From Caryophanales bacterium UBA6449 (GTDB lineage Bacteria; Bacillota_I; Bacilli_A; RFN20; CAG-288), in contig DJOB01000006.1 of the NCBI GenBank assembly GCA_002437105.1, positions 294,686 to 358,685 of the forward strand: 64,000 nucleotides of DNA. The letters are read 5' to 3'. The position numbers were made by a program, and so were the translations under genes. Below, one piece after another: positions 8,250-16,727 of this stretch (within the stretch, counting starts at the first letter, position 1; every line of letters starts with the position of its first letter). Below the pieces are notes generated by a model, which saw only the letters and a program-made list of their open reading frames with translations, was not told where the DNA came from and searched no databases.

Positions 8250-9871
8250 TGAACCTCAAGCGGAGATGGGCCCTGCTGCTGGTCCTTCTAGCTACGGCTA
8301 GCCCCACCATTTCAGGACTGGTGGGGTCCGGTATCGCCTTCGGTCTATCCAAGGCTGATATCGAGGATGAAGTCACGGTTCTCTCCGAGCATCTATATAG
8401 TGCTTATAGCTCATATAATAGTGGCGATAAAACTCTTTTTGAAGATCTAAAATCTCTGTCTAATGATAGAGGTTGGTATATTGATTACCTCTCGGTAACT
8501 GAATTTGAGTCGCAGTTAGGATTCCCCCTTGAAAGTCATACCTCCAAGATTATGTATGTCAGTGGTAAACCTCTCGGTAAGGCGATCTATCGGGTGAGCA
8601 AGGTCAGGGATCAGGTCTATTCAGTGGTGGCTGCTCCCGTCCCCAGCTATATAGCTGCCGAGTTCTGGCTGGTGTCGACTGTCTTTCCGCTCGTGACTGT
8701 TCTCGTCACCGCTATGGATGCACTGGTATTTATCTGGAACCGGAAGAAGAATGCCAGGCTCGCGGGGAGCGCCGCTCGTTTGGCTAGAGCGAGCGGTAGC
8801 AATACGAAGGGATTCGACCTCTCAGATGAGGAGGGCCTACTGGCTGCCTGCATCGATGATGGGACGGATAGGATTACCGATCTCAAGCGCGAGATCACCT
8901 TGGCTAATAATCGGGGAAACGCCATCCTAAATTCCATGCCTGATAGCCTTGTGCTGCTGGATGGAAGAGGGAAGATCCTTCTATCCAATAAGTCTTTCAA
9001 TAAGTATTTCTCTGCCGCAGTCCTCTCCGATTCCTCTATTGTGGACGCCTTTCAGAGCTGCTTGAGGGATCAGCGAAAGATCAGATTCGATTACGAGAGG
9101 ATGGGAAGAACCTACCTTGTTTCCGTGATTCCCTGCCATCTGCCTCCTGATGATGGGGCGTCCATCTGCTTCTCCGATATGACCGAGCAGCGGAGGCTCG
9201 AAGCGGCGAAGAGCGACTTCTTCGCCTTTGCTTCTCACGAGCTGAAATCGCCTCTCACTTCCATCATCGGATATCAGCAGCTGATCAGATCTGGCATCTT
9301 GAATGATAAAGCCTCCATCGATAATGCTCTCGATATCTCTCTAAAGCAGGCACAGGAGATGAAGGAGATGATCCGCGATATGCTGGATATTTCATCCTTG
9401 GAGTCGCGTAAGCAGCGTACGCAGTCGCTCATGGATATGGCTGAGGTCTGTCGTCAGTGCATCGATCAGATCAGGCCTGAAGCGGAGAAGAAACACCTGA
9501 AGATCCTGACGGATCTGGAGAAATACCGGATACTGATCAATCCTCAAGACGCGGAGAGGATGGTTAGAAATATACTGAGCAATGCGGTCAAATATAACAA
9601 GGTGAATGGAACTATCCTCGTCGTCCTCAAGGCCGCTGATAATACGCTCGAGATATCTGATACGGGCATAGGGATACCTAAGGAAGATCAAATAAAGGTC
9701 TTTGATCGTTTCTATCGGGTTCAAGGAAATACGATCGAAGGTACTGGTTTGGGGCTTTCGATCGTTAAGCACGTATGTGTCTATTATGGATTTAAGTTGT
9801 CTTTGACCTCCGATCTCGGGAAGGGAACTACCATCAAGATAAAGATGAATCGCGATAAGGATAGGAATTGA
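8249..9871 (+). CDS. phoR: PhoR-type sensor histidine kinase
   Basis: The 540 residues run as follows: a first membrane segment (about 8-32), an extracytoplasmic domain of about 105 residues, a second membrane segment (139-163), a linker, a PAS-like domain (about 225-310) and a HisKA helix with His330 in FASHELKSPLTSIIG. The ATPase domain follows, with N box NAVKYNKVNG, G1 box ISDTGIGIP and G2 box GTGLGLSIVKH. Start and upstream stop overlap as TGATG. The partner is the regulator just upstream. The phosphate role comes from context. Confidence 0.9.
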   Translation: MNLKRRWALLLVLLATASPTISGLVGSGIAFGLSKADIEDEVTVLSEHLYSAYSSYNSGDKTLFEDLKSLSNDRGWYIDYLSVTEFESQLGFPLESHTSKIMYVSGKPLGKAIYRVSKVRDQVYSVVAAPVPSYIAAEFWLVSTVFPLVTVLVTAMDALVFIWNRKKNARLAGSAARLARASGSNTKGFDLSDEEGLLAACIDDGTDRITDLKREITLANNRGNAILNSMPDSLVLLDGRGKILLSNKSFNKYFSAAVLSDSSIVDAFQSCLRDQRKIRFDYERMGRTYLVSVIPCHLPPDDGASICFSDMTEQRRLEAAKSDFFAFASHELKSPLTSIIGYQQLIRSGILNDKASIDNALDISLKQAQEMKEMIRDMLDISSLESRKQRTQSLMDMAEVCRQCIDQIRPEAEKKHLKILTDLEKYRILINPQDAERMVRNILSNAVKYNKVNGTILVVLKAADNTLEISDTGIGIPKEDQIKVFDRFYRVQGNTIEGTGLGLSIVKHVCVYYGFKLSLTSDLGKGTTIKIKMNRDKDRN

Positions 9872-10172
9872 TCACTGATTCTTATTTTGACTAGCGATGA
9901 AACTATTTTGGATCCTGATCTCGAGCTGAGACGAGTTTTTATATTTGTTTTTAGTGTAGTGAATAATGGCTGAATGAGGTGTTGAGGGTTATCGATAGAA
10001 TCAAGTTCCTAAAGAAAGAGATAAACGATATGCCTATATTTTCCGAATCTATTGTCCCTGCATTTTAGTGTATGAAAAAAGCCCGTTTAGGGGCTTCTTT
10101 ATCACTTATCTTTTGGGGATAAGTATCTAGTGGAACTCACATCTATCGATTAGGGTTCGCATAGAAATCTGA
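9872..10172. other. Gene-free stretch after the kinase gene
   Basis: No supportable coding sequence is seen. A weak hairpin (CTCG/CGAG at 9920-9935) followed by five T residues may end the phosphate operon. A second hairpin, AAGCCC/GGGCTT at 10079-10096 with A-rich left and T-rich right flanks, could terminate in either direction and probably ends the minus-strand tRNA-Ser transcript. Confidence 0.5.
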
Positions 10173-10263
10173 TGGCGGAGAAGAAGGGATTTGAACCCTT
10201 GCTAGGCTTGCGCCTACTGCTGGTTTTCGAAACCAGTCCCTTCAACCACTTGGGTACTTCTCC
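10173..10263 (-). tRNA. tRNA-Ser(CGA)
   Basis: The minus strand folds into a full cloverleaf with the long variable arm of serine tRNAs. The acceptor GGAGAAG pairs with CTTCTCC, the anticodon loop is TTCGAAA with anticodon CGA, and the T arm is AAGGG-TTCAAAT-CCCTT. The discriminator is G and CCA is encoded. A perfect TATAAT hexamer lies upstream at 10275-10280. Confidence 0.95.
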
Positions 10264-10630
10264 AACAAGCGAATATTATACACTTACAGAGAGCTTATTT
10301 AATTTAATATTGAGCATTAACAAAGTGGTGAAAACGGTGCAGGCGCGAGATTTAAAGATTACTCAGGTTATATGATGTCAAAGAAAAGACTTGTGTATTT
10401 ATAAGAAAATAGGCAAGGTGTTGATTAGATGAGACTATCGGATTAGGCTAAAAACGAAGATTTTCTATTATTTACCATGAAAAAGTTAAATATAGGTAGT
10501 AAATAAAGGTATAATTTAAAGGCTGTGCGGATGTGATTTGCGACTTATGTTGCAGACCGCTGCGGATGGCAAGAGGGGTGTGCGGACGTCACCTGAGGCG
10601 AAAGCTTCGAAGAATCCGATAGATGACGAT
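10264..10630. other. Intergenic region with tRNA promoters
   Basis: No gene is supported here. On the minus strand TATAAT at 10275-10280 serves tRNA-Ser(CGA). On the plus strand TATAAT at 10510-10515, with a poor -35, lies about 115 bases ahead of tRNA-Leu(TAG), implying a leader that is processed away. An open frame that crosses the tRNA-Leu gene is a chance frame. Confidence 0.5.
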
Positions 10631-10715
10631 GTCCTGGTGGCGAAACTGGTACACGCGATAGACTTAGGATCTATTGGAGGAATCCATGCAGGTTCAAGTC
10701 CTGTCCAGGACACCA
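10631..10715 (+). tRNA. tRNA-Leu(TAG)
   Basis: Class II cloverleaf: acceptor GTCCTGG pairs with CCAGGAC, anticodon loop CTTAGGA carries TAG, there is a long variable arm, the T loop is TTCAAGT, and A plus an encoded CCA end the gene. A short hairpin (ACCTC/GAGGT, 10727-10757) followed by six T residues is a possible terminator. Confidence 0.95.
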
Positions 10716-10958
10716 TGATTGAACAGACCTCTGATTCCTATGAGTGGTTTCGGAGGTTTTTTGTTTCTGAATCAGTGAGGTGCGGCTTTGAATTTCAAGT
10801 CTTTTAGATAGGTTGATGATACTGGGCGGAATATTTAGAAAGGATTTAATATAAAAACCATGATCGTAGGACATTTAGTTTTTAGGCGACCTGTTTAAGA
10901 CTTGAGAAGATTATCAATAAATTCTTGGGTCACTCGAATTTTTGGCTGAAAATTTGGA

Positions 10959-10984
10959 CTAAAAAAGCGGCCATCAGCCGCTTA
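10959..10984 (-). terminator. Intrinsic terminator of the tRNA-Arg / small membrane protein unit
   Basis: On the minus strand AAGCGGC and GCCGCTT form a 7-bp stem with a 5-base loop, followed by a run of T. It overlaps the stop codon of the 91-residue gene. Confidence 0.85.
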
Positions 10985-11257
10985 TTTAGATGAACCATCA
11001 GCTTCTTTCTCATGAATCTCTCTAGAGAAATTGGATGAGATCGAAGTGAGGATCGTCATGATGCAGGTCGGAATCCAGATGGTGATTCCAGGATAGAACA
11101 ACTCTGGGACGACCCATTGTTCCGGCGTGGCTCTCAGTACTACGCCGAGGATGACCAAGGTCATTCCTATCAGGTAGAAGAGGACCAGAACGAGTATATA
11201 AAGGGCAGCATGTTTTCTATTTAGGTCGGCTATTTTGCCTAAGAACCTAGCTAGCAT
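10982..11257 (-). CDS. Small two-span membrane protein of unknown function
   Basis: A 91-residue protein with two hydrophobic segments (about 18-40 and 52-72) and charged ends. A good AAGGAGAG ribosome site lies about ten bases before the ATG, and a terminator overlaps the stop, which argues that it is real. It begins 16 bases after the end of tRNA-Arg(CCG) on the same strand, so it appears to be transcribed with the two arginine tRNAs. I do not recognise the family. Confidence 0.65.
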   Translation of the reverse strand: MLARFLGKIADLNRKHAALYILVLVLFYLIGMTLVILGVVLRATPEQWVVPELFYPGITIWIPTCIMTILTSISSNFSREIHEKEADGSSK

Positions 11258-11273
11258 GTGCCCTCTCCTTCGA

Positions 11274-11350
11274 TGGTGCGCCCGAGGGGACTTAAACCCC
11301 TGGCCTTGAGATTCGGAGTCTCACGCTCTATTCAGCTGAGCTACGGGCGC
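11274..11350 (-). tRNA. tRNA-Arg(CCG)
   Basis: Acceptor GCGCCCG pairs with CGGGCGC; D arm GCTCAGCTGAATAGAGC; anticodon stem TGAGA/TCTCA around CTCCGAA, giving CCG; discriminator A and encoded CCA. It follows tRNA-Arg(CCT) by 12 bases on the same strand. Confidence 0.94.
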
Positions 11351-11362
11351 AAAGTGAAAAAG

Positions 11363-11440
11363 TGGCGCTCCCGGCAAGATTCGAACTTGTGGCCTGCCGC
11401 TTAGGAGGCGGCCGCTCTAATCCAACTGAGCTACGGGAGC
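11363..11440 (-). tRNA. tRNA-Arg(CCT)
   Basis: Acceptor GCTCCCG pairs with CGGGAGC; anticodon stem GCCGC/GCGGC around CTCCTAA, giving CCT; T loop TTCGAAT; discriminator G and encoded CCA. A perfect TATAAT hexamer lies 13 bases upstream. Confidence 0.94.
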
Positions 11441-11452
11441 GTCGCACCGGAG

Positions 11453-11458
11453 ATTATA
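11453..11458 (-). promoter_or_regulatory. -10 element of the tRNA-Arg pair
   Basis: The minus strand reads GTGTATAAT here, at the right distance from the 5' end of tRNA-Arg(CCT). The same nonamer precedes tRNA-Ser(CGA). No convincing -35 is visible. Confidence 0.5.
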
Positions 11459-11549
11459 CACATAGGAGAGTCAAAATTCATTGTTTTCCTCTTCAATTTA
11501 TCGATGTTTGTCCATATCAGGGATATCTAGTATGTAAGGAGGTGCTTAA

Positions 11550-13301
11550 ATGCGCATCGCAAAGAAGCTGTTAGCTCTACTTCCGCTCCTATCTATCTCT
11601 ACTTCGCCCCCTAGCGCGAATGATCCGTTCGCCCTTTTGTCTGATAAGCCAGTTAATAGGGCTGTGGATGATTCTTCGATTTTTAGTTTCCATCAGGCAT
11701 CTCCCTATACCAATATTCTCAGCAATACTGATCTGAAGCAGAATGGATCCAGCATTAGAGCGAGATTCGATCACCTCAAATATGGAATGATGTACAACAT
11801 CGTCTTCAGGTTTGGTGCTAAGCCATATTCTGAACATCTAGGTTTCTCTTTAAAGGCAGACTTTGATGACTATCGTGGTAATCGTGATAGTTCACAGCTT
11901 ACTTTAAGTTCATATCCCAATGCTAAGGTGACGGAGGATAAGGGTTATCTATCTTGTGTGTATATCAATGGGGATTGGTGTTTCTCTTATACTCCGCCCT
12001 ATTCGTATGGTGGCTCGGTTAGTATTGAGGCATATGTCAGTAATACTCAGTCTGTTCTCTCCCGTTTCTCTGCCTATCAAGGGGATGAGGCACGAGGGAT
12101 AATCCCTTATAAAGGTACGGTAAATCCTAATAGAGTCACATTTAAGGTTCAGGCTAATAATCGGGTTAATATCCAGGCTTCACCGCTTGTCCCAGTTCAG
12201 CCGGGTGAGCTCTTGGATGGCCTAATCGCTTATGATGACTATGATCAGGAGTGGATTAGACCCGAGCCGGATGGCGATTCCTTGGATAGGTATGCTGAGC
12301 TTCTAGGACGGGGATTCGAGGTGGGTGATGCGCCTGTTATCCGGTTTATTGCGACTGATAAATCTAACAATTCCTCGAAGATTTCAGTGGTCATCAACTA
12401 CATGGATCTACAAGCTCCTAAGATATCCTTCCCTGATGTCGATGGAGATGTGATCTCCATCTCCTATACTCAAGCGGAAAATAGCGAGAAGGCGCATGCA
12501 GCCGTTCTAGCCAAGGCATCAGTCGAGGATGATCTTAGAGAGGACATTACGCCGACCGTCGAGATAATGGACTTTAAGCCTCTTACCTTGGGTACCTATC
12601 CATTTAAGGTGGTCGCTACCGATGGATACAACAGTACCATAAGCAATGGATATCTAGAGATCTTCGACGATGTGGCACCTCGGGTCGATGGTCCTTCTGT
12701 CATTACTACCTCTGTCTCTTCACCGCTAACTCCTCAGGGCATAATCGATATGTTCGACATCGAGGATGCAATAGATGGGGACAATCTGACCGTCAGTCTG
12801 GAGAATAACACCTATCACAAGGGTAGCAACTGCGTGAAAGTGGGATATTACAGTTTTGACCTGGTAGTTGTAGACAAGTCAGGAAACAGAACCACTGAAT
12901 CTGTATCGGTAGAGGTCAAGGATATCGATGGCCCTGTCTGGTATCTATACGGGTCTAACCTAGTCGTTCAGAAGGGAACCAAGGTTACGCCGATGCAGAT
13001 GGTTCAGCAGCTGGTACAGGAGGGGGTGATCGATGACCTGGATTATGTGCGAGCTTCTATCGATCAGGGTCAGGAGGTCGACGGCACTCACGATGTAGGA
13101 ACCCACAAGCTAATAGTTAAGGCTGAGACGATGGATGGAACGGCTAGGTATGCGGGAATAACGCTGACTGTCCTTTCCCCCGAGAGCTTGGGAGTCGACG
13201 ATAATCCGCCAGTCAGAAGAAACGGATTTGTCCAATTCTTTGTCGATATTTGGGAGTCGATCGTCAACTTCTTTAAGAAGTTATTCGAGAAGCAGGTCTA
13301 A
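11550..13301 (+). CDS. Large secreted protein with tandem Ig-like domains
   Basis: The 583 residues start with a signal-peptide-like region (about 1-23). A unique N-terminal domain follows (about 40-185). Then come about four beta-rich segments of 80-90 residues with recurring boundaries such as DLQAPKISFPD, DDVAPRVDGP and DIDGPVWYL, and internal VGYYSFDLVVVDKSGN. This pattern resembles the bacterial Ig-like DUF5011/HYR modules of surface proteins. The protein ends in an amphipathic, aromatic and basic tail (WESIVNFFKKLFEKQV) with no LPXTG motif. AAGGAGG precedes the ATG. The role is unknown; adhesion or cell-surface attachment is a guess. The gene stands alone between tRNA genes. Confidence 0.8.
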   Translation: MRIAKKLLALLPLLSISTSPPSANDPFALLSDKPVNRAVDDSSIFSFHQASPYTNILSNTDLKQNGSSIRARFDHLKYGMMYNIVFRFGAKPYSEHLGFSLKADFDDYRGNRDSSQLTLSSYPNAKVTEDKGYLSCVYINGDWCFSYTPPYSYGGSVSIEAYVSNTQSVLSRFSAYQGDEARGIIPYKGTVNPNRVTFKVQANNRVNIQASPLVPVQPGELLDGLIAYDDYDQEWIRPEPDGDSLDRYAELLGRGFEVGDAPVIRFIATDKSNNSSKISVVINYMDLQAPKISFPDVDGDVISISYTQAENSEKAHAAVLAKASVEDDLREDITPTVEIMDFKPLTLGTYPFKVVATDGYNSTISNGYLEIFDDVAPRVDGPSVITTSVSSPLTPQGIIDMFDIEDAIDGDNLTVSLENNTYHKGSNCVKVGYYSFDLVVVDKSGNRTTESVSVEVKDIDGPVWYLYGSNLVVQKGTKVTPMQMVQQLVQEGVIDDLDYVRASIDQGQEVDGTHDVGTHKLIVKAETMDGTARYAGITLTVLSPESLGVDDNPPVRRNGFVQFFVDIWESIVNFFKKLFEKQV

Positions 13302-13315
13302 AATTAAATAATAGG

Positions 13316-13344
13316 TTGAAAAAGCGCGGGGATGGTTGTATTAT
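13316..13344 (+). promoter_or_regulatory. Promoter of tRNA-Leu(CAG)
   Basis: TTGAAA, a 17-base spacer and TATTAT form a good housekeeping promoter; transcription would start near 13351, about ten bases before the tRNA. Confidence 0.8.
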
Positions 13345-13361
13345 CTACTGCGCTTTGAATT

Positions 13362-13448
13362 GGGCTCGTGGTGAAATTGGTATACACGTTAGATTCAGGG
13401 TCTAATGGGGTCAAACCCGTGAGAGTTCAAGTCTCTCCGAGCCCACCA
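13362..13448 (+). tRNA. tRNA-Leu(CAG)
   Basis: Acceptor GGGCTCG pairs with CGAGCCC; anticodon stem TTAGA/TCTAA around TTCAGGG, giving CAG; long variable arm; T loop TTCAAGT; discriminator A and encoded CCA. Confidence 0.95.
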
Positions 13449-13459
13449 CTCGAATGAAT

Positions 13460-13484
13460 CACCTGGGTTTCCAGGTGTTTTTTA
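13460..13484 (+). terminator. Terminator of tRNA-Leu(CAG)
   Basis: CACCTGG and CCAGGTG form a perfect 7-bp stem with a GTTT loop, followed by six T residues. Confidence 0.9.
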
Positions 13485-13551
13485 TTGTCTAAATTGCGTC
13501 CTCGTATATATCAACATATTATTATTACTTTTGATTTGAGGAGGTTAGGGC

Positions 13552-14367
13552 ATGTCTTTCATCAGTATCAGAAATCTTCATGCTTCCGCTGATGGTATGG
13601 AGATACTCAAGGGTGTCGATCTAGATATCGAGAAGGGGGAAGTGTTCGGTCTTCTGGGCCCCAATGGACATGGTAAGTCTACTTTGCTGTCCTGTATCAT
13701 GGGAAATCCTCGTTACAAGATAACTGAGGGATCGATCAAGATCGATGGTACGGAGATAGTAGGTATGTCTCCGGATGAGATATCTAAGCTGGGTGTTTTC
13801 TACTGCTTCCAGAATCCCCCTGAAGTTCAGGGTGTGGTCTCGATGGATTTCTATAAGGCTGCGCTGAACGCTCATCGCGAGAAGAGGATCTCTATCCCGG
13901 AGTTCTATTCGGTTCTCAATGCTGCCTACAAGGATTCTGGGCTTCCGGCTGAGATGATGGAGAGACATCTCAATGAGGGATTCTCCGGCGGTGAGAAGAA
14001 GCGCAACGAGATCCTTCAGATGCTCCTTTTGCAGCCGCGTATCTGCATGCTGGATGAGATCGATTCCGGACTGGATGTCGATGCTATCAGGAACGTGGGC
14101 GAGAATATCAACAAGCTAGAGAAGAAGCACACCACCTTCATCATCGTGTCTCACTATGCTCGCCTCTTCGAGGAGATCCATCCGACCCGCTCCGCGGTGA
14201 TAATTCAGGGAAAGGTGGCGATGGTGGGTGGCCCGGAACTCATCAGTCGCGTCGACAATGAGGGCTATGGATTCCTGCGTGACGAGTACGGTATCGATAT
14301 ATCGAAGGGTGAGGTGAAAGAGAGCATCGAAGATCCCTTTGCTCAAGCTGTCAGGGGTAATAAGTGA
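13552..14367 (+). CDS. sufC: Fe-S cluster assembly ATPase SufC
   Basis: SufC is the ABC-type ATPase of the SufBCD scaffold that builds iron-sulfur clusters in the cytoplasm. The 271 residues have Walker A GPNGHGKST (36-44), the SufC-specific signature FSGGEKKRNEILQM, Walker B ICMLDEIDSGLD and a switch His in IIVSHYARL. GAGGAGG precedes the ATG. It opens the operon sufC-D-S-U-B, the usual Firmicute order, and overlaps sufD. Confidence 0.97.
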   Translation: MSFISIRNLHASADGMEILKGVDLDIEKGEVFGLLGPNGHGKSTLLSCIMGNPRYKITEGSIKIDGTEIVGMSPDEISKLGVFYCFQNPPEVQGVVSMDFYKAALNAHREKRISIPEFYSVLNAAYKDSGLPAEMMERHLNEGFSGGEKKRNEILQMLLLQPRICMLDEIDSGLDVDAIRNVGENINKLEKKHTTFIIVSHYARLFEEIHPTRSAVIIQGKVAMVGGPELISRVDNEGYGFLRDEYGIDISKGEVKESIEDPFAQAVRGNK

Positions 14368-15059
14368 TGGCTGATTCTCTCGTTTATGATGAGAGTCAGG
14401 TCGAGGTTCTCGACCTGACCCGAACTCTTAAGGAGAATGAGAAGCTCAAGCTTCAGATTATCGATAATCAGAGAGTTGCTCCTCTAAAGATCGTGGGAAA
14501 GATCGTCCTTTCGCGCGGTGCTACTCTCGATATGCTTCAGGTCGATCTGGGAAGGCTTGATGTGGATTGCCGCCTGCAGGTCGAGGTCTTGGACGATGCT
14601 GAGTTCAATTCGACCGTCTGTGCTATGTGCCAAGGAAATGAGCACAAGAGATATGCCATAGATGTGGTGCATATCGGTCACCGCTCTAAGTCCTTGACTA
14701 GCATGCGCGGGGTCTGCTCTGATACCTCGAAGATGGAATTCCTCGGCTCTTCCGATATAAAGAGGGGTGCTTATAAGACGCATACGAGGCAGGAGGGAAA
14801 GATCATCAATCTATCGGGGCGGGCTAAGTGCACAGTCTCTCCCGCGCTTCTCATCGCGGAGGAGGATGTCTACGCCTCGCATGGCGCTACCATGGGCAGC
14901 GTCCCGACTGCAGACATGTTCTACATCATGTCTAGGGGACTCTCCAAGAAGACGGCGGAGAGGCTGATTACGGTGGGCTATCTCAAGCCGGGATGTCAGA
15001 TGATTGCGGATGAGAAAGCTAGAGATCTAGCTATCTCCATGCTGGAGAATGAGATATGA
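14367..15059 (+). CDS. sufD: SufD-type scaffold protein, short form
   Basis: SufD partners SufB and SufC in the cluster scaffold. This protein has only about 230 residues against the usual 400 or more: the N-terminal helical domain is missing and only the beta-helix core and C-terminal helices remain. The C-terminal signature is clear: ALLIAEEDVYASHGATMG, then DMFYIMSRGLSKKTAERLI, matching the SufB/SufD core. I choose the ATG at 14367, which overlaps the sufC stop; a GTG one codon upstream is also possible. The gene is intact, with no frameshift seen, and it overlaps sufS. Confidence 0.88.
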   Translation: MADSLVYDESQVEVLDLTRTLKENEKLKLQIIDNQRVAPLKIVGKIVLSRGATLDMLQVDLGRLDVDCRLQVEVLDDAEFNSTVCAMCQGNEHKRYAIDVVHIGHRSKSLTSMRGVCSDTSKMEFLGSSDIKRGAYKTHTRQEGKIINLSGRAKCTVSPALLIAEEDVYASHGATMGSVPTADMFYIMSRGLSKKTAERLITVGYLKPGCQMIADEKARDLAISMLENEI

Positions 15060-16294
15060 AACTTCTCGATAGCAATGATATAAAGGCGATAAGAGCTCAG
15101 TTCCCCATGCTGAGGAACACTTTGACCATGCAGGGGAAAAGGTTCTGCTACCTCGATACTTCCGCTACATCGCTGAAGCCCGATAGGGTGATTGAAGCTT
15201 CCGACTCATTTTATCGATTCTGGAATGCTAATACTCATCGTGGCGATTACGATATAGCTCATAAGGCTGATGTAAACTTTAGTAAGGCGCGCGCTGAAGT
15301 CGCGAATTTCATCGGCGCTAAACCTGAGGAGGTCGTCTTTACCTCCGGGTGCACCGATTCTTTGAATAAGGTCGCACTCGGTCTAGCCGACTATTTTCAG
15401 CCGGGTGATGAGATCGTCATCGATCGGGCCGAGCACGCTTCCAATGTCCTCCCCTGGTTTAAGCTCGCACGGGATCGGGGAGTCAAGATCGTTTTTGCTC
15501 CGCTCAACGAGAGGGGAGAGGTGACGCCGGCAGCTCTGAAGGGAGTTTTGACCGCACATACTAAGCTGGTGTCGATCGCGCGTGTCACCAATGTCTTCGG
15601 CTCTTTCAACGATGTGGAATCGATCTGCCGCCTCTGCCGCGCTGAGGGTATTTTCACCTCTGTCGATGCTGCTCAGTCCATCGCCTGTGAGAGCACGGAT
15701 GTGAAGAGGATCGGATGCGATTTTCTCTCTTTCTCCGGCCATAAGATGTATGGCCCTACCGGGATTGGGGCGCTTTATGTCAGGAGCGGTATCAAAGGGT
15801 TTGAACCCGGTCTGCTCGGCGGCGGGATGAATGCTAGGTTCTACACTGACGGGACCTGGACTCTCGAGGATGCCCCCTATCGGTTCGAGCCTGGCACGCA
15901 GAATATCGCTGGCGCAGCTGGTCTGGCGGAAGCTTGCCGCTTCATCCTTGAGATAGGGGTGGATAGGATAGGTGAATACGAGAATAGGATGAGGAACCTG
16001 ATCCGCGACTCCGTCAAGGATGTTCCGGGAATCACCATATACAACCCCGATTCTCACTCAGGAATATTCACTTTTTCCCTCGAGGGAGTTCCGGCTCAGG
16101 ATGAGGGGACGCTGCTCAATTCGCGGGGAATCTGCGTTCGCAGTGGACTTCACTGTGCCAAGATCCTTCCCGGTATACCCGCTGATGGAACGATTCGCGC
16201 TTCCCTGGGTGTCTATACTGACGAGGAGGATTGCCAGCAGCTCATCGAGGCGCTGAGGAAGGGAGGGAGTGTTCTAGATGCCTATTTCGCTTGA
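15056..16294 (+). CDS. sufS: Cysteine desulfurase SufS
   Basis: A PLP enzyme that removes sulfur from cysteine and passes it to SufU. In 412 residues it shows His127 in AEHASNVLPW, the PLP-binding Lys230 in FSGHKMYGPTGIGALY and the catalytic Cys367 in RSGLHCAKIL, whose surroundings are those of the SufS class rather than IscS/NifS. It overlaps sufD by four bases and sufU by 17, which points to coupled translation. Confidence 0.97.
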   Translation: MKLLDSNDIKAIRAQFPMLRNTLTMQGKRFCYLDTSATSLKPDRVIEASDSFYRFWNANTHRGDYDIAHKADVNFSKARAEVANFIGAKPEEVVFTSGCTDSLNKVALGLADYFQPGDEIVIDRAEHASNVLPWFKLARDRGVKIVFAPLNERGEVTPAALKGVLTAHTKLVSIARVTNVFGSFNDVESICRLCRAEGIFTSVDAAQSIACESTDVKRIGCDFLSFSGHKMYGPTGIGALYVRSGIKGFEPGLLGGGMNARFYTDGTWTLEDAPYRFEPGTQNIAGAAGLAEACRFILEIGVDRIGEYENRMRNLIRDSVKDVPGITIYNPDSHSGIFTFSLEGVPAQDEGTLLNSRGICVRSGLHCAKILPGIPADGTIRASLGVYTDEEDCQQLIEALRKGGSVLDAYFA

Positions 16295-16727
16295 TCCGAC
16301 CATGATGCGTGAGATCATCATGGATCACTATGAGGCTCCGAGAAATAAGAGCGACAGAAAACCTGAAGGTTACCTCTCGGCTCATATGGATTCCGCTTCC
16401 TGCATCGACGATATCACGATGAATCTGAAGCTCGATGCGGAAGGAAGGATTCAGGATATCTGTTGGAATGGAGTCTCATGCGTGATCTCTACGGCTGCCA
16501 CTTCGGTGGCGACTGAGATGGTTAAAGGGATGAATCTGAAGCAGGTGCAGGATCTGTATAAAAACTTCTTCGATATGCTGGAGGGGCGGCCCTATGATGC
16601 TACGGATCTAGGCGAGGCGCTGGCTTTTGCTAACACTGGACGCCAACCTTCGAGGATCGGATGTGCCACCATCGGCTTCAGAGGAATTCTGACCTGTTTA
16701 GAGAAGGAGGAAAATAAGGATGCCTGA
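16278..16727 (+). CDS. sufU: Zinc-dependent sulfurtransferase SufU
   Basis: SufU takes persulfide from SufS and delivers sulfur to the SufBCD scaffold; it is typical of Firmicutes. The 149 residues keep the zinc ligands of the family: Cys42 and Asp44 in SASCIDD, Cys68 in SCVISTAAT and Cys129 in RIGCATIGF. The first motif is diverged from the usual NPxCGD. The ribosome site GGAGGGAG lies inside sufS. Confidence 0.93.
   Translation: MPISLDPTMMREIIMDHYEAPRNKSDRKPEGYLSAHMDSASCIDDITMNLKLDAEGRIQDICWNGVSCVISTAATSVATEMVKGMNLKQVQDLYKNFFDMLEGRPYDATDLGEALAFANTGRQPSRIGCATIGFRGILTCLEKEENKDA

Noticed and set aside
10538..10807. Plus-strand open frame of 89 codons
   Set aside because: It reads straight through tRNA-Leu(TAG) and has no ribosome site.
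15383..16057. Long minus-strand open frame of 224 codons
   Set aside because: It is the shadow of sufS, which has clear catalytic motifs; similar shadows lie opposite pstS, pstC/pstA and ppk.
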